A stretch of DNA of 64,000 nt from Halioglobus sp. (GTDB lineage: Bacteria > Pseudomonadota > Gammaproteobacteria > Pseudomonadales > Halieaceae): NCBI GenBank assembly GCA_020443425.1, contig JAGRIE010000005.1, positions 50,476 through 114,475 on the forward strand, in the 5' to 3' direction. Under the pieces are notes generated by a model. That model had not been told where the DNA came from, did no database searches, and saw nothing but the letters and a program-made list of their open reading frames with translations. The position numbers and the translations under genes were made by a program. Of this stretch, positions 1 through 8,465 are shown in pieces. Numbering within the stretch: the first letter of the stretch is position 1; the number at the start of each line of letters is the position of its first letter.

Positions 1-357
1 GAGCGCGAGGTCTTCGGCCGCCCTATCGGCCTCAACCAGGGCGTCCAGTTCCCGATCGCGCGGGCGCATATCCAGACCGAGGCGGCCGCCGCCATCGTGC
101 AGCGCGCGGCCGCTGCATTCGAGCGCGGCGAACCCTGTGGCTCACTGGCCAATATGGCCAAACTGCTGGCCTCCGAGGCCTCCTGGCAAGCCGGGGACAC
201 CTGTATCCAGACCTTCGGCGGCTACGGCTTTGCCACCGAGTACAATATCGAGCGCAAGTTCCGCGAGACGCGCCTGTACCAGGTGGCCCCGATATCCACC
301 AACCTGATTCTCTCCCACGTCGCCACCCATGACCTGGGCATGCCGAAATCGTTCTAG
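1..357 (+). CDS. Acyl-CoA dehydrogenase, C-terminal fragment (cut by window edge)
   Basis: The reading frame is open from the first base and stops with TAG at 355-357, so only the last 118 residues are present. They form the C-terminal helical domain of a flavin-dependent acyl-CoA dehydrogenase, which inserts the alpha,beta double bond in acyl-CoA. Visible family marks are the GRPIGxxQGVQFPIA helix at the start, then QTFGGYGFATEYNIER, where the Glu of ATEYN sits at the usual catalytic-base position, and the arginine-rich RKFRETRLYQ segment. It faces a convergent gene about 60 bp away. The substrate cannot be told from this part. Known: the family transfers electrons to ETF. Inferred: it belongs to the same catabolic locus. 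Confidence 0.9.
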   Translation, partial: EREVFGRPIGLNQGVQFPIARAHIQTEAAAAIVQRAAAAFERGEPCGSLANMAKLLASEASWQAGDTCIQTFGGYGFATEYNIERKFRETRLYQVAPISTNLILSHVATHDLGMPKSF

Positions 358-420
358 CCCGACACGGAAACGGATGTGATGAAGAGGCGGCGGGCGACGC
401 TGGGGCCGCCCGGGAAAACT

Positions 421-1593
421 CTACTCGACCGCGAAGGTCAGGCCGGCATTGTCCTGCAGCCGCGTGATCAGGCTCGAACCCATCGCCGCCGCCGGCGTCC
501 AGATGCCGCCGCTCGCCAGGTCGGGATTCTCGAGCAGGCACACGGCGCTCTCGGCGATCATCTTGCTGGTGGAACCGTAACCGGGGTCCCTGTCGCCCTT
601 CACACTCACCATCACGCGCTCGCCCGCGGCATTGGAGCCGACGAACAGCACATCGTACAGGCCGTTCTCGCGCTCTTCCTTACTCGGCCCCTCACCCGGC
701 TGGCGCGGGTCGTTGGCCATGGATTTGTCTTCGGCGACGGCCTTGGCGATAGCCTCCCCCTGCTCACCGGGGCCGGTCAACAGCATCTCATCGTAGACAA
801 AGTCTTCGCCGTACTGATGCGCCAACAGGTAGTTCGAGCGATGGATATTCTTGGTGTTGATCGTCGCCATCACGAACGGGGCTGACCAGCTGTCCAGGTC
901 GTCCTCATACACGGGCGCCATACCAGGGGGTTGTTCCGGCCCGGTGAAGCCCTCGGTCAGGGCGAAGGCGTTCATCAGCACACCGACCAGCTCAGGCTTC
1001 TCCGCCGCTGCCGCCATGGTTGCCTTGAAGCTGGCCAGGGTGCCGCCGGAAAACGTGCCCTTCATCACCCGCACCCGGCCCTTGACGCGCGACACCGGCG
1101 CACCCAGCGTCTGCTTCGCTGTCTGCTGCAGGAAGTACACACCCAGGTCGAATGGAATGGAGTCGAAGCCACAGGAGAACACAATCCGTGCGCCGCTGGC
1201 TTTGGCTGCGTCCTGGTGCGCGGCGATCATGTCATGCATCCATGTCGGCTCGCCGCACAGGTCCACGTAATCGGTACCGGCAGCGGCGCAGGCCTTGACC
1301 ACATCACTGCCGTACAGCTGGTAAGGTCCCACCGTCGTCAGGACGACATGGGCGCGCTCCACCATGGCGACAATACTGCTGTAGTCACTGGCGTCTGCGA
1401 CTACCAGCGGCACCGTATCGGGGATGCCCATCTCGTCGCGAACGGCTTCCAGCTTTTCCCGGCTGCGCCCCGCCATGGCCCACACCACGTCACCGTTGAC
1501 GCCGTATTGCTTGTTCAGGTACTCGCAGACCAGGCGGCCGGTATATCCGCTTGCACCGTATACGACGATGCCAAACTCTCTCGTTGTCGCCAT
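421..1593 (-). CDS. Saccharopine dehydrogenase-like NADP-binding reductase (trans-acting enoyl reductase type)
   Basis: A protein of about 390 residues beginning with a Rossmann fold: FGIVVYGASGYTGRLV near the N-terminus is the GxSGYTG dinucleotide motif of the saccharopine dehydrogenase-like family, which includes trans-acting enoyl reductases of mycobacterial lipid synthesis. A conserved YVDLCGE segment lies around residue 110 and SCGFDSIPFDLG around 145, both typical of this family and not of true saccharopine dehydrogenase. Two ATGs lie two codons apart (1599 and 1593). GGAGAG touches the first but sits 6 bp before the second, so 1593 is preferred. It lies 38 bp downstream of an SDR on the same strand, with the monooxygenase gene beyond it, suggesting a small reductase/oxygenase operon. 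The exact reduction is unknown. Confidence 0.8.
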   Translation of the reverse strand: MATTREFGIVVYGASGYTGRLVCEYLNKQYGVNGDVVWAMAGRSREKLEAVRDEMGIPDTVPLVVADASDYSSIVAMVERAHVVLTTVGPYQLYGSDVVKACAAAGTDYVDLCGEPTWMHDMIAAHQDAAKASGARIVFSCGFDSIPFDLGVYFLQQTAKQTLGAPVSRVKGRVRVMKGTFSGGTLASFKATMAAAAEKPELVGVLMNAFALTEGFTGPEQPPGMAPVYEDDLDSWSAPFVMATINTKNIHRSNYLLAHQYGEDFVYDEMLLTGPGEQGEAIAKAVAEDKSMANDPRQPGEGPSKEERENGLYDVLFVGSNAAGERVMVSVKGDRDPGYGSTSKMIAESAVCLLENPDLASGGIWTPAAAMGSSLITRLQDNAGLTFAVE

Positions 1594-1631
1594 GTTCATC
1601 TCTCCACAGTAAGATTAAGGGGTACAGCTGC

Positions 1632-2522
1632 TCAGCTGAAGCTGGCAATTTTTTCATGCAGCACATGCTGCAACAGGGGACTGGCGGCCGCGCGCTCGAA
1701 AGCCTCATCAATCGCCCTGGAGCGCGCCTGTACAGCGCTGCGGTAATTGGGATGGGTGAAAATATACAGTTCACCGGCCGTAATCGCCTCCACCACGCGC
1801 TCGCCGACTACCTCCGGGTCCAGACCGGCATCGACCACACTCTGCATGTGCTCAGCCAGCGCCGACAACTGCTCGCTCGCGGCGCCGCCGGACACTCGAT
1901 CATCGGTATACTCGGCCTGTCTGTTGCGGTGGGCGAGGTTGATGCGGGTTTTGACAAATGCCGGGCACAGCACCGAGACCTGGATATTGTGGGGCGCCAG
2001 CTCAGCGTGCCAGCATTCCGACATACCCACCACCGCCACCTTTGTCGCGGTGTAGGAGCCGCCGTAGGGCACACCCATCATGCCCGCCATGGAGGCCACA
2101 TTGATCAGCCAGCCACCCTCGCCGTGCGCCTTCAGCAACGGCGCGATCGCCGCTGTGCCGTAGACAACCCCCATCAGGTTGACACCCAGCACCCACTGCC
2201 AGTCGCTGGCATCGGTGTGCTCAACGTCTCCGGGGGTACCGCTGACACCGGCGTTGTTGACCAGCATATGGATGTTGCCGAAGCGCGCCTGTGCCTGCGT
2301 AGCGATCTCCTGCCACTGCTCCTGCTTGCTGACGTCCATCTGCACGGTGTGCACTGCAACGCCCTGGGCTGTCAGTTTATCTTCTGCCTGTTGCAGCTGA
2401 GCGGCGTCGATATCACCGAGCACGACGTTCATACCGCGCTTGCCGACAGCCTGGGCGATACTGAACCCGATGCCTTCCGCGCCACCGCTGATGATGGCTG
2501 TTTTTCCTGCGAACTGTGACAT
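1632..2522 (-). CDS. SDR-family NAD(P)-dependent oxidoreductase
   Basis: A classical short-chain dehydrogenase of 296 residues. The cofactor motif GGAEGIG lies at residues 13-19, NNAG follows in VNNAGVSG, and the catalytic Tyr-Lys pair is in SYTATK. The C-terminus is longer than the 250-residue norm and ends in a helical extension. An upstream in-frame ATG at 2567 gives 15 extra residues that do not look like SDR sequence; the ATG at 2522 has AGGGAAG about 7 bp before it and starts directly with the beta-1 strand, so it is chosen. Placed between a Baeyer-Villiger-type oxygenase and a saccharopine-like reductase, it probably oxidises an alcohol to the ketone used by the oxygenase or the reverse; that link is inference. 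Confidence 0.88.
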   Translation of the reverse strand: MSQFAGKTAIISGGAEGIGFSIAQAVGKRGMNVVLGDIDAAQLQQAEDKLTAQGVAVHTVQMDVSKQEQWQEIATQAQARFGNIHMLVNNAGVSGTPGDVEHTDASDWQWVLGVNLMGVVYGTAAIAPLLKAHGEGGWLINVASMAGMMGVPYGGSYTATKVAVVGMSECWHAELAPHNIQVSVLCPAFVKTRINLAHRNRQAEYTDDRVSGGAASEQLSALAEHMQSVVDAGLDPEVVGERVVEAITAGELYIFTHPNYRSAVQARSRAIDEAFERAAASPLLQHVLHEKIASFS

Positions 2523-2593
2523 ATACCGCTTCCCTGAAATGTTTGGTTGGCCCTCTCGCGAGGTCATTGCGCAGCGCGACGGAATCGCCGTGT

Positions 2594-4123
2594 CTAGCCG
2601 GCGGCCGCTACGCGCTGGTTGGATTTGGTATATACCAGTGCGTCCTCATCGAGATCGAGCGCCGGCAGCAGATCCTTTTCGACGTAGTAGTCGCGGCAGA
2701 ACGCCCACGGTTCATTGCCGCCCTGCTTCGGCAGCAGGTGCATACTACGCTTCAGGTAACCGGCATTGAACTCCTCATCTTCTATCCAGGGCAGCACCGC
2801 CATGTCGCGATCCTCCTCCCTCAGCGTCGGCGTGCACACGCCGTAGCCTTGGGCATCCATCTTGTTCAGCAACCGGCAGACGAAATCACTCACCAGGTCC
2901 ACCCGCATCGTCCAACTGGTGCGCAGGTAACCGAACATCCAGGACATATTGGGAATGCCGGAATTCATGATGCCGCGATAGGTGAAGGTCTTGGCGAAAT
3001 CCACCGGTTCGCCGTCCAGGTCAAACGCTATCTCGCCCATCACGCTCAGGTTGAAACCGGTGGCGGTGATGATGATATCGGCCTCCAGCAATTCGCCGGA
3101 TTTGGTGAGAATGCCGTCCTCCGTGAACCGGTCGATATGGTCGGTCACCACCGACACCTTGCCGGACTTGATGGCCTCAAACAGGTCACCGTCAGGCACA
3201 TAGGCCAGACGCTGCTGCCAGGGACGGTAACTGGGCGTGAAGTGACTCATGTCGAAGTCCTCGCCGAGGTACTCGCGTATCACCTTGAACAGCTCCTCCT
3301 TCACCAGTTCCGGGTTCGACATGGAGAAATACTGCACATCCCTGGACAACTTCAGGATGCTGCGACGCACGATTTCATGCACCCACTCTTCGGGGACCTC
3401 CAGTTCGCGCAACTGGTCAGCCAGTTCGTTGCGGTTCTCCCCGGTCCAGAAATACGTCGGCGAACGCTGCAGCATGGTGATGTGGGAGCAGTCGGCGGCC
3501 ATGTTCGGAATCAGCGTGGCAGCGGTCGCACCAGAGCCGATCACCACCACTCGCTTGCCCTTGTAGTCGAGATCCTCGGGCCAGGTCTGCGGATGCACGA
3601 TGGGGCCCTTGAAATCGCTCATGCCGTCCCACTGCGGCGTGTAGCCCTCGGCATGCTGGTAGTAGCCCTGGCACATCCACAGGAAATGGCAGCTGAAATG
3701 GATGGACTCACCGCTCTCCTTGTTGCGCGCCTCGATAAACCACAGCTGCTGCTCGGTCGACCACGACGCCGTCACGACCTCGTGCTGGTAGCGGATATGC
3801 TGCTCCAGGTTGTCCTGCTCAATCGCTTCGCCCATGTAGTCAAGAATGGCGCCGGCCGAGGCGATCGGCTGGCCCGTCCACGGTTTGAAGCGGTAGCCGA
3901 AAGTGTAGAGGTCACTGTCCGAGCGAATCCCCGGGTACGTGTGCTGGCGCCAGGTACCGCCATAGGATGTTTTAGTCTCGAGCATGACAAAGCGCTTGTC
4001 GGGACATTTTTCAAGCAGGTGGTGGGCCGCACCCACACCGGAGATACCGGCTCCGACAATCAGCACATCAAAATGTTCGCAGGCCGCGGCCGGTGCTTGT
4101 CTGGCTGTGGTGGCATCGCTCAT
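2594..4123 (-). CDS. Flavin-containing monooxygenase, EthA-like Baeyer-Villiger type
   Basis: A 509-residue class B flavoprotein monooxygenase. GAGISG at 24-29 is the FAD Rossmann motif, followed by YGGTW and YPGIRSDSDLYTFGYRF, a block shared with mycobacterial EthA. The fingerprint FxGxxxHxxxWP is present as FKGPIVHPQTWP at 171-182, and GSGAT near 196 starts the NADPH-binding domain. Baeyer-Villiger enzymes insert oxygen next to a ketone to give an ester or lactone. The gene begins a minus-strand group with an SDR and a reductase and is transcribed away from an AraC regulator 126 bp upstream, which likely controls it. The ketone substrate is not evident; a cyclic or steroid-like ketone is plausible from context. 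Confidence 0.92.
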   Translation of the reverse strand: MSDATTARQAPAAACEHFDVLIVGAGISGVGAAHHLLEKCPDKRFVMLETKTSYGGTWRQHTYPGIRSDSDLYTFGYRFKPWTGQPIASAGAILDYMGEAIEQDNLEQHIRYQHEVVTASWSTEQQLWFIEARNKESGESIHFSCHFLWMCQGYYQHAEGYTPQWDGMSDFKGPIVHPQTWPEDLDYKGKRVVVIGSGATAATLIPNMAADCSHITMLQRSPTYFWTGENRNELADQLRELEVPEEWVHEIVRRSILKLSRDVQYFSMSNPELVKEELFKVIREYLGEDFDMSHFTPSYRPWQQRLAYVPDGDLFEAIKSGKVSVVTDHIDRFTEDGILTKSGELLEADIIITATGFNLSVMGEIAFDLDGEPVDFAKTFTYRGIMNSGIPNMSWMFGYLRTSWTMRVDLVSDFVCRLLNKMDAQGYGVCTPTLREEDRDMAVLPWIEDEEFNAGYLKRSMHLLPKQGGNEPWAFCRDYYVEKDLLPALDLDEDALVYTKSNQRVAAAG

Positions 4124-4249
4124 GGGGAGACCTCAATTCAGGGACCGGAATTCGATGTACGCATCCTAGAGCCCACGGTGTCGACTAAACATTGCCGAGT
4201 GAGCCGTTTTTTTGATATTTTGGGCCAAAAATGTACTTAATGACAAATT

Positions 4250-5347
4250 ATGGATAACAACCTCACTGTCATCGCCAGCGGCAACCTGGCCTCGAGCCAG
4301 CGCACCGTGACCGGCCTGCTCGGCCAGCTGCTGTTCCTGAGCGTCAGCGATGAGGACGCACTGGCGCTGTTCACCGGTGCCGGTCTTCCCGCCAGGGCAC
4401 TGGCTGAACCGGACTTTCCCATTTCGCTGGAGCAGGAGCTCATTGTCTGCCTGGCGCTGGTGCGCCGCCTCGGTGGGGAGCGCTCGGCGGTGCGGATGTT
4501 TTTCCAGCGCATGCACAGCATCGGCATCGAGAACCTCGGCGTCCTCGGTATGGCCATGCGGCACTCGGCCACCGCCGTCGCCGCGCTACAGGTCTGCCTC
4601 AACTTCCCGCAGTTGACCTGGGGCCACTCGAGGCTGGTGGTGACGCGCGAAGGCGAGATCTCCCGTTTTACTTTCACAATAAAGCGGCCACAGCTGCGCG
4701 ATGCCAAAGAGGCGGATATCGACGCCCTGGTCCAGTACTGCCTGTCGCTGGACCTGGTCACCTCCCTGCGCAATATCCAGGATATCACCAGTATGCAGGT
4801 GACACCGCTGTACATCACCTTTCCCTTCCAGCAGCCCGACGACTGGCATCAGGTGAAGGACCAGCTGCCGTGCCCGGTCGAATTCGCCAGCGCTGAGGCC
4901 TGTCTCGCATTCACCGGCGGTTTTGACGATACCCCGCTGCCGAAGGCCAATCCGCTGGTCTATCGGTCCTATGTCGCCATCGCCGAGAAGTTATCGCTGA
5001 TGCTCGCCGAGGAGATCAGTCTCACGGAACGGGTGACACGGTGGCTGTGGGCCTACACGCCGCCGCTAAAGCGCGGCGAGGTCGCCAACCAGCTGGCGAT
5101 GTCCGAGCGCAGCCTGACCCGGCAACTGGGCAGTGAGGGCACCTCCTACGCCGCGCTGCTCGCCAGTGTCCAGGCCGAGCGGGCCAGGAACTACCTGCGC
5201 AACCCCGGCTTGACCGTATCGGAAGTCGGCTATCGGCTCGGCTACACCGAGCCGGCCACCTTCACCCGGGCGTTCACGAAATGGGCCGGCTGCTCACCGC
5301 TCAAATGGCGCAGGCGCCACTTGGAGGCAAGCGCGACTGCCGACTGA
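4250..5347 (+). CDS. AraC-family transcriptional regulator
   Basis: A 365-residue regulator. The first about 230 residues match the arabinose-binding-like domain found in OruR/ArgR-type AraC proteins (GLLGQLLFLSVSDEDAL, then a block ending MAMRHSATAVAALQVC), and the last 100 carry the double helix-turn-helix: LAMSERSLTRQLGSEGTSYAALL, then VSEVGYRLGYTEPATFTRAFTKWAGCSPLKWR. Such regulators usually bind tandem direct repeats and activate on binding an effector. The gene is divergent from the Baeyer-Villiger monooxygenase, with 126 bp between the starts, the usual arrangement for a local activator. The ATG at 4250 lacks a strong ribosome site but begins the conserved domain at the right length. 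Confidence 0.9.
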   Translation: MDNNLTVIASGNLASSQRTVTGLLGQLLFLSVSDEDALALFTGAGLPARALAEPDFPISLEQELIVCLALVRRLGGERSAVRMFFQRMHSIGIENLGVLGMAMRHSATAVAALQVCLNFPQLTWGHSRLVVTREGEISRFTFTIKRPQLRDAKEADIDALVQYCLSLDLVTSLRNIQDITSMQVTPLYITFPFQQPDDWHQVKDQLPCPVEFASAEACLAFTGGFDDTPLPKANPLVYRSYVAIAEKLSLMLAEEISLTERVTRWLWAYTPPLKRGEVANQLAMSERSLTRQLGSEGTSYAALLASVQAERARNYLRNPGLTVSEVGYRLGYTEPATFTRAFTKWAGCSPLKWRRRHLEASATAD

Positions 5348-5372
5348 CAGCCACTCAAGCACGGGCGCGGGC

Positions 5373-5954
5373 CTAGGGACTGACATCAGTCGGCACTTTC
5401 ATCAACTGGTGCTGCAGACGGGTGAACTCGCCGAGGTAGATGCCGAACTTCGCGACACTGACTTCGCGATAGAAGTTGCGCATGAACGGCTCCGTGTCCG
5501 GATAGGCCAGCTGCCCCCAGGGCACCTCGGGCTCCTCCAGCCAGGCGACATCCAGGATTTCGGCGGACGGTGCCGTCAAGGCGACCTCGGCGTGGTGACA
5601 GCGGAACACAATATAGACTTCATCAACAAACGTTAATGAACTCAGCACGCTGAGCTGCAGTTCACCCGGGTGAATTTCGAGACCGGTCTCCTCCCTGAGT
5701 TCGCGCACCGCCGCCTGCTGCAGGCTCTCGCCCTGCTCCATGAAGCCGGCGGGCATCGCCCACAGGCCCCTGCGCGGCTCCAGTCCGCGGCGTATCCACA
5801 GGATTTTCGTGTCGCTGTGGATCAGGCAGGACACCAGTATGCGAGGATTCACATAGTGCACATACTCACAGGCGGTACAGCACTCGCGCAGTTGGTCATC
5901 GCCGGCGGGAACCCTGGGTTCCAGTGGACTTCCGCAGCGATAACAAAACCCCAT
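5373..5954 (-). CDS. Nudix hydrolase with N-terminal zinc ribbon
   Basis: A 193-residue protein. Cysteines 4, 7, 25/26 and 29 form a small zinc ribbon, as in the NudC/YjaD-like branch of Nudix enzymes. The Nudix box GX5EX7REUXEEXGU is intact at residues 70-93 (GFMEQGES, then RELREETGL), so it should hydrolyse a nucleoside diphosphate linked to another group with Mg2+. It is the last gene of the long minus-strand operon, 14 bp after the flavin reductase, and it converges on the AraC gene. In this setting a role in cleaning up damaged flavin, NAD or CoA nucleotides is possible, but no substrate can be named from sequence. Confidence 0.9.
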   Translation of the reverse strand: MGFCYRCGSPLEPRVPAGDDQLRECCTACEYVHYVNPRILVSCLIHSDTKILWIRRGLEPRRGLWAMPAGFMEQGESLQQAAVRELREETGLEIHPGELQLSVLSSLTFVDEVYIVFRCHHAEVALTAPSAEILDVAWLEEPEVPWGQLAYPDTEPFMRNFYREVSVAKFGIYLGEFTRLQHQLMKVPTDVSP

Positions 5955-5968
5955 AATGCGATACCTTG

Positions 5969-6454
5969 TCAGGGAGCAGGCAGCGGGACAAATGTGCCGT
6001 TCACATAAACCAGTGCGCTGTGCTCCTCACTATAGACGCTGTCTTCGATATCGGCGATAACGATATTGTGCGTTTGATAGCTTTCAATCGTGTTGACGCG
6101 GGCAATGAACGTGGCCTGGGCACCGGACAGTGCGGGTTGGCCGCCGAGTGTGGTCCACTCACCGACCTCGAAGCGCGCCTCACCACTGGCGCTCATGCAG
6201 TGGTCGACAACGGCGCGCTGCCCGGCGCCGAGGATGTTCACCGCAAACCCGGTTCCGGGTGCCAGCAGTTGGCTGAACGAAGCGGTTTTCTCCATACAGA
6301 TCAGCAGCGAGGGAGGGTCGTTGCTGACATTGCAGATGGCAGTGGATACGGTGGCGTGGCGGCGACCCTCGGCCGAGGCGGACAGAATATAAACCGATTT
6401 GGCCATCTGCTTGAACGCACTTTTGGCGCGCGCTACGAGATCGGGGTTTGACAT
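5969..6454 (-). CDS. Flavin reductase domain protein (two-component monooxygenase reductase)
   Basis: A 161-residue single-domain protein of the flavin reductase-like (DIM6/NTAB) fold. It has the family start with a short helix, then VYILSASAEGRRHATVST, NDPPSLLICMEK, the FAVNIL segment and a late H-containing strand. These enzymes reduce FMN or FAD with NAD(P)H and release it to a partner oxygenase. It lies 24 bp after a CoA ligase and 14 bp before the Nudix gene, in an operon that also encodes two luciferase-like monooxygenases, which need free reduced flavin. The simplest reading is that it supplies FMNH2 to one or both; this pairing is inferred from linkage. Confidence 0.85.
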   Translation of the reverse strand: MSNPDLVARAKSAFKQMAKSVYILSASAEGRRHATVSTAICNVSNDPPSLLICMEKTASFSQLLAPGTGFAVNILGAGQRAVVDHCMSASGEARFEVGEWTTLGGQPALSGAQATFIARVNTIESYQTHNIVIADIEDSVYSEEHSALVYVNGTFVPLPAP

Positions 6455-6478
6455 AGGCTGGTAGTTCCCTGTGTGGTA

Positions 6479-8038
6479 TCAGTTGGCTTGCGGCGACAGC
6501 AGGTGGGCGTACTGCTGGCGTATCTCTTTGCGCAACAGCTTGCCTTTGCCACCCGAGTTGTCATTGCTGTGCGGCAGCTCGTCGGCGATGACTACGCGGT
6601 CGGGCACCGCGTGTGCCGGCAGGCTGCGCTGCAGTTGCTCGAGGATATCGGCTTCGGTAAGGCTGTTATCTATGGTGACTGCCAGCAGAATTGCACGCTC
6701 ATCGCCGCCGGCATCGACGCCGACCACTCCGGCCTCCGTGACGCCGCTGATGCCAATCGCTGCATCTTCGACATCCAGCGGCTGGATGTAGTGCCCGGCG
6801 CGGAGAATCGCATCCTCGCGGCGGCCGAGCACGGTGATGCGGCCCTGTTGATCCTGCGTCGCGATATCGCCACTGAAGAACCAGCCGTCGCGCAAACCCT
6901 CTGCGGTTTTCTCCGGCTCGTCGAAATAGCACTGCATGCAGTGCGCGCCGGTCACCGCCAGCTCGCCCACCACATCGATGGCGCTGTTACCGCTGGGGTC
7001 GCGCACCTGGGCGGCGCAACCGGGCCGCGCCAGGCCGGCGACATTGGCCGCCTGGCTGCCGTCATCCAGCCTGCCAAAGCAGCTGTACGGCGCCTCAGTC
7101 TGGCCGTAGAAAGCGTACAGCGCAGCGTTGGGGATACGCTCCTTGATCTTCTGCAGCAGATTGGTCGGCAGCGGCTCGCCGCCCAGTAGCACCGCTGAGA
7201 TGGAACCCAGGTCCACCGACTGGTGATCGTGGTTGGCGAGCAGGTCAGACCAGAAGCTGGGAATGACGCAGAAATGCGAGATCGGTTCGCGCTGGATGGC
7301 ATCCAGCAGGCCTTTCGGGCCGAAGTCATCCTCCAGCGCCACCCGCATACCGACACTCAGTGCGGCGCCGATGGTACAGGGAAAGCCCACGCCCCAGATG
7401 ATGGTACCCGTGCCCCACACCGACTGTTCATCGCGCGGCAGCACCAGCCAGATATCGGCCATCGCGCTGCAACTGTTGTGTGTGTGTACGACCGCCTTCG
7501 GCAGGCCGGTGGTGCCGGAGGTGAAGAAGAACGCCAGCGGGTCGTCACCTCCGCGGTGGGTCTGCGGCTCGGTCACATCCTGCGCCTCCTTTGCGGCGCT
7601 GAGGCTGCCGGTATTCGCGGGCAGGTTCTCCGCTTCCAGTTGCAGCCAGCTGATGGATGCCGGCAGGGCGTCGCGCAGCGCCGCGATGCGCTCCCGGTCT
7701 TGCGCCTGGGTGAGGGTCGCATCGACCTTGCAATGCTGCAGCATGGCCAGCATCACCTCATCGCTCCAGTAGGGGTTGAGCGCGACGATGACGGCGCCGA
7801 TTTTCGCCAGCGCCAGGTAGCACTCCGCGATCGGCAGCGCATCGTGGATCAACACCCCCATCCTGTCGCCCGGCTGCACGCCCAGCGCCAGCAGCGCATT
7901 GGCGGTGACATTGACGCGCTCGTTCAGCTCGCGGAAGCTGAAGTGCTGGCCGCGATAGCTGAGTGCGGTTTTCTCCGGTGTGCGCTGGGCATTGATGGTT
8001 GTGACTGCATATCCGTAATTGCTGTAAGGCGTCGTCAT
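6479..8038 (-). CDS. AMP-dependent acyl-CoA synthetase/ligase
   Basis: A 519-residue ANL-superfamily enzyme. The P-loop-like motif is intact as FFFTSGTTGLPKAVVHTH, the adenylate-binding YGQTEAPYS motif follows, and the hinge region GDIATQDQQGRITVLGRREDAI is canonical; the C-terminal lysine domain ends GGKGKLLRKEI. It forms an acyl-AMP and then an acyl-CoA from a carboxylic acid. The gene starts 6 bp after a DUF35 gene, inside the 11-gene minus-strand operon, so it is co-transcribed with a thiolase and monooxygenases. It probably activates a pathway acid or an acid released by the oxygenases. Chain length or ring preference cannot be read from the sequence. Confidence 0.93.
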   Translation of the reverse strand: MTTPYSNYGYAVTTINAQRTPEKTALSYRGQHFSFRELNERVNVTANALLALGVQPGDRMGVLIHDALPIAECYLALAKIGAVIVALNPYWSDEVMLAMLQHCKVDATLTQAQDRERIAALRDALPASISWLQLEAENLPANTGSLSAAKEAQDVTEPQTHRGGDDPLAFFFTSGTTGLPKAVVHTHNSCSAMADIWLVLPRDEQSVWGTGTIIWGVGFPCTIGAALSVGMRVALEDDFGPKGLLDAIQREPISHFCVIPSFWSDLLANHDHQSVDLGSISAVLLGGEPLPTNLLQKIKERIPNAALYAFYGQTEAPYSCFGRLDDGSQAANVAGLARPGCAAQVRDPSGNSAIDVVGELAVTGAHCMQCYFDEPEKTAEGLRDGWFFSGDIATQDQQGRITVLGRREDAILRAGHYIQPLDVEDAAIGISGVTEAGVVGVDAGGDERAILLAVTIDNSLTEADILEQLQRSLPAHAVPDRVVIADELPHSNDNSGGKGKLLRKEIRQQYAHLLSPQAN

Positions 8039-8044
8039 TGCTTA

Positions 8045-8464
8045 TTATTCCCAAGATTGGTTGGACGTTAACGTAAACTGGGGGATCTCACCAAAATCCC
8101 CGCGCTGCTCAAAACACAGGGACACCGCCGCCCCTATCGTGACCGCCTGTGGGTCGCTGTCGACAATATTCGTCATCACTCTCAAGCCCGGCTGCTCCGG
8201 CAACGCCACCCAGGCGATCACGTAGGGCCCAGGGCCGTAGCCGGGCACAAAGCTGCGATGGATGACAGAGAACGATTCGACCACACCGACCCCCGCCACA
8301 GCCTCGAATTGCAATTCATGACCACCGCAGCGCGGACAGCGGGGCTCGGGGAAGTGAATCCAGTGGCGGCAACTGACGCAGCGTTGCAGCGCCAGCCGAC
8401 CCTGTGCGACAGCGTCCCAGTACGGCTGCGTCAGCGGCGTGACGACGGGGTGGGGCTTGTCCAC
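8045..8464 (-). CDS. DUF35 OB-fold protein with rubredoxin-like zinc ribbon
   Basis: A 139-residue acyl-CoA-associated protein. Cysteines 29, 32, 43 and 46 form the zinc ribbon, followed by an OB fold that contains FSVIHRSFVPGYGPGPYVIAWV. DUF35 proteins are obligate partners of SCP-x-type thiolases or aldolases such as Ltp2. The start is GTG at 8464, one base after the stop of the cyclase gene, so translation is probably coupled. The partner is most likely the thiolase-like protein two genes upstream (9424-10596). Unlike the second DUF35 protein of this window (35189-36130) it has no fused hotdog domain. Confidence 0.9.
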   Translation of the reverse strand: MDKPHPVVTPLTQPYWDAVAQGRLALQRCVSCRHWIHFPEPRCPRCGGHELQFEAVAGVGVVESFSVIHRSFVPGYGPGPYVIAWVALPEQPGLRVMTNIVDSDPQAVTIGAAVSLCFEQRGDFGEIPQFTLTSNQSWE

Positions 8465-8465
8465 G

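Noticed and set aside
2516-4240. A 574-residue open frame on the plus strand opposite the Baeyer-Villiger monooxygenase
   Set aside because: It is a shadow of the GC-rich codon pattern of the real gene: no motif, no ribosome site, and the minus-strand frame carries every family motif.
8045-8062. Another copy of the AACCAA palindrome at the end of the DUF35 gene
   Set aside because: The resemblance (CCAACCAATCTTGG) lies within codons for Asn-Gln-Ser-Trp and lacks the 8-bp gap geometry; it is probably chance.
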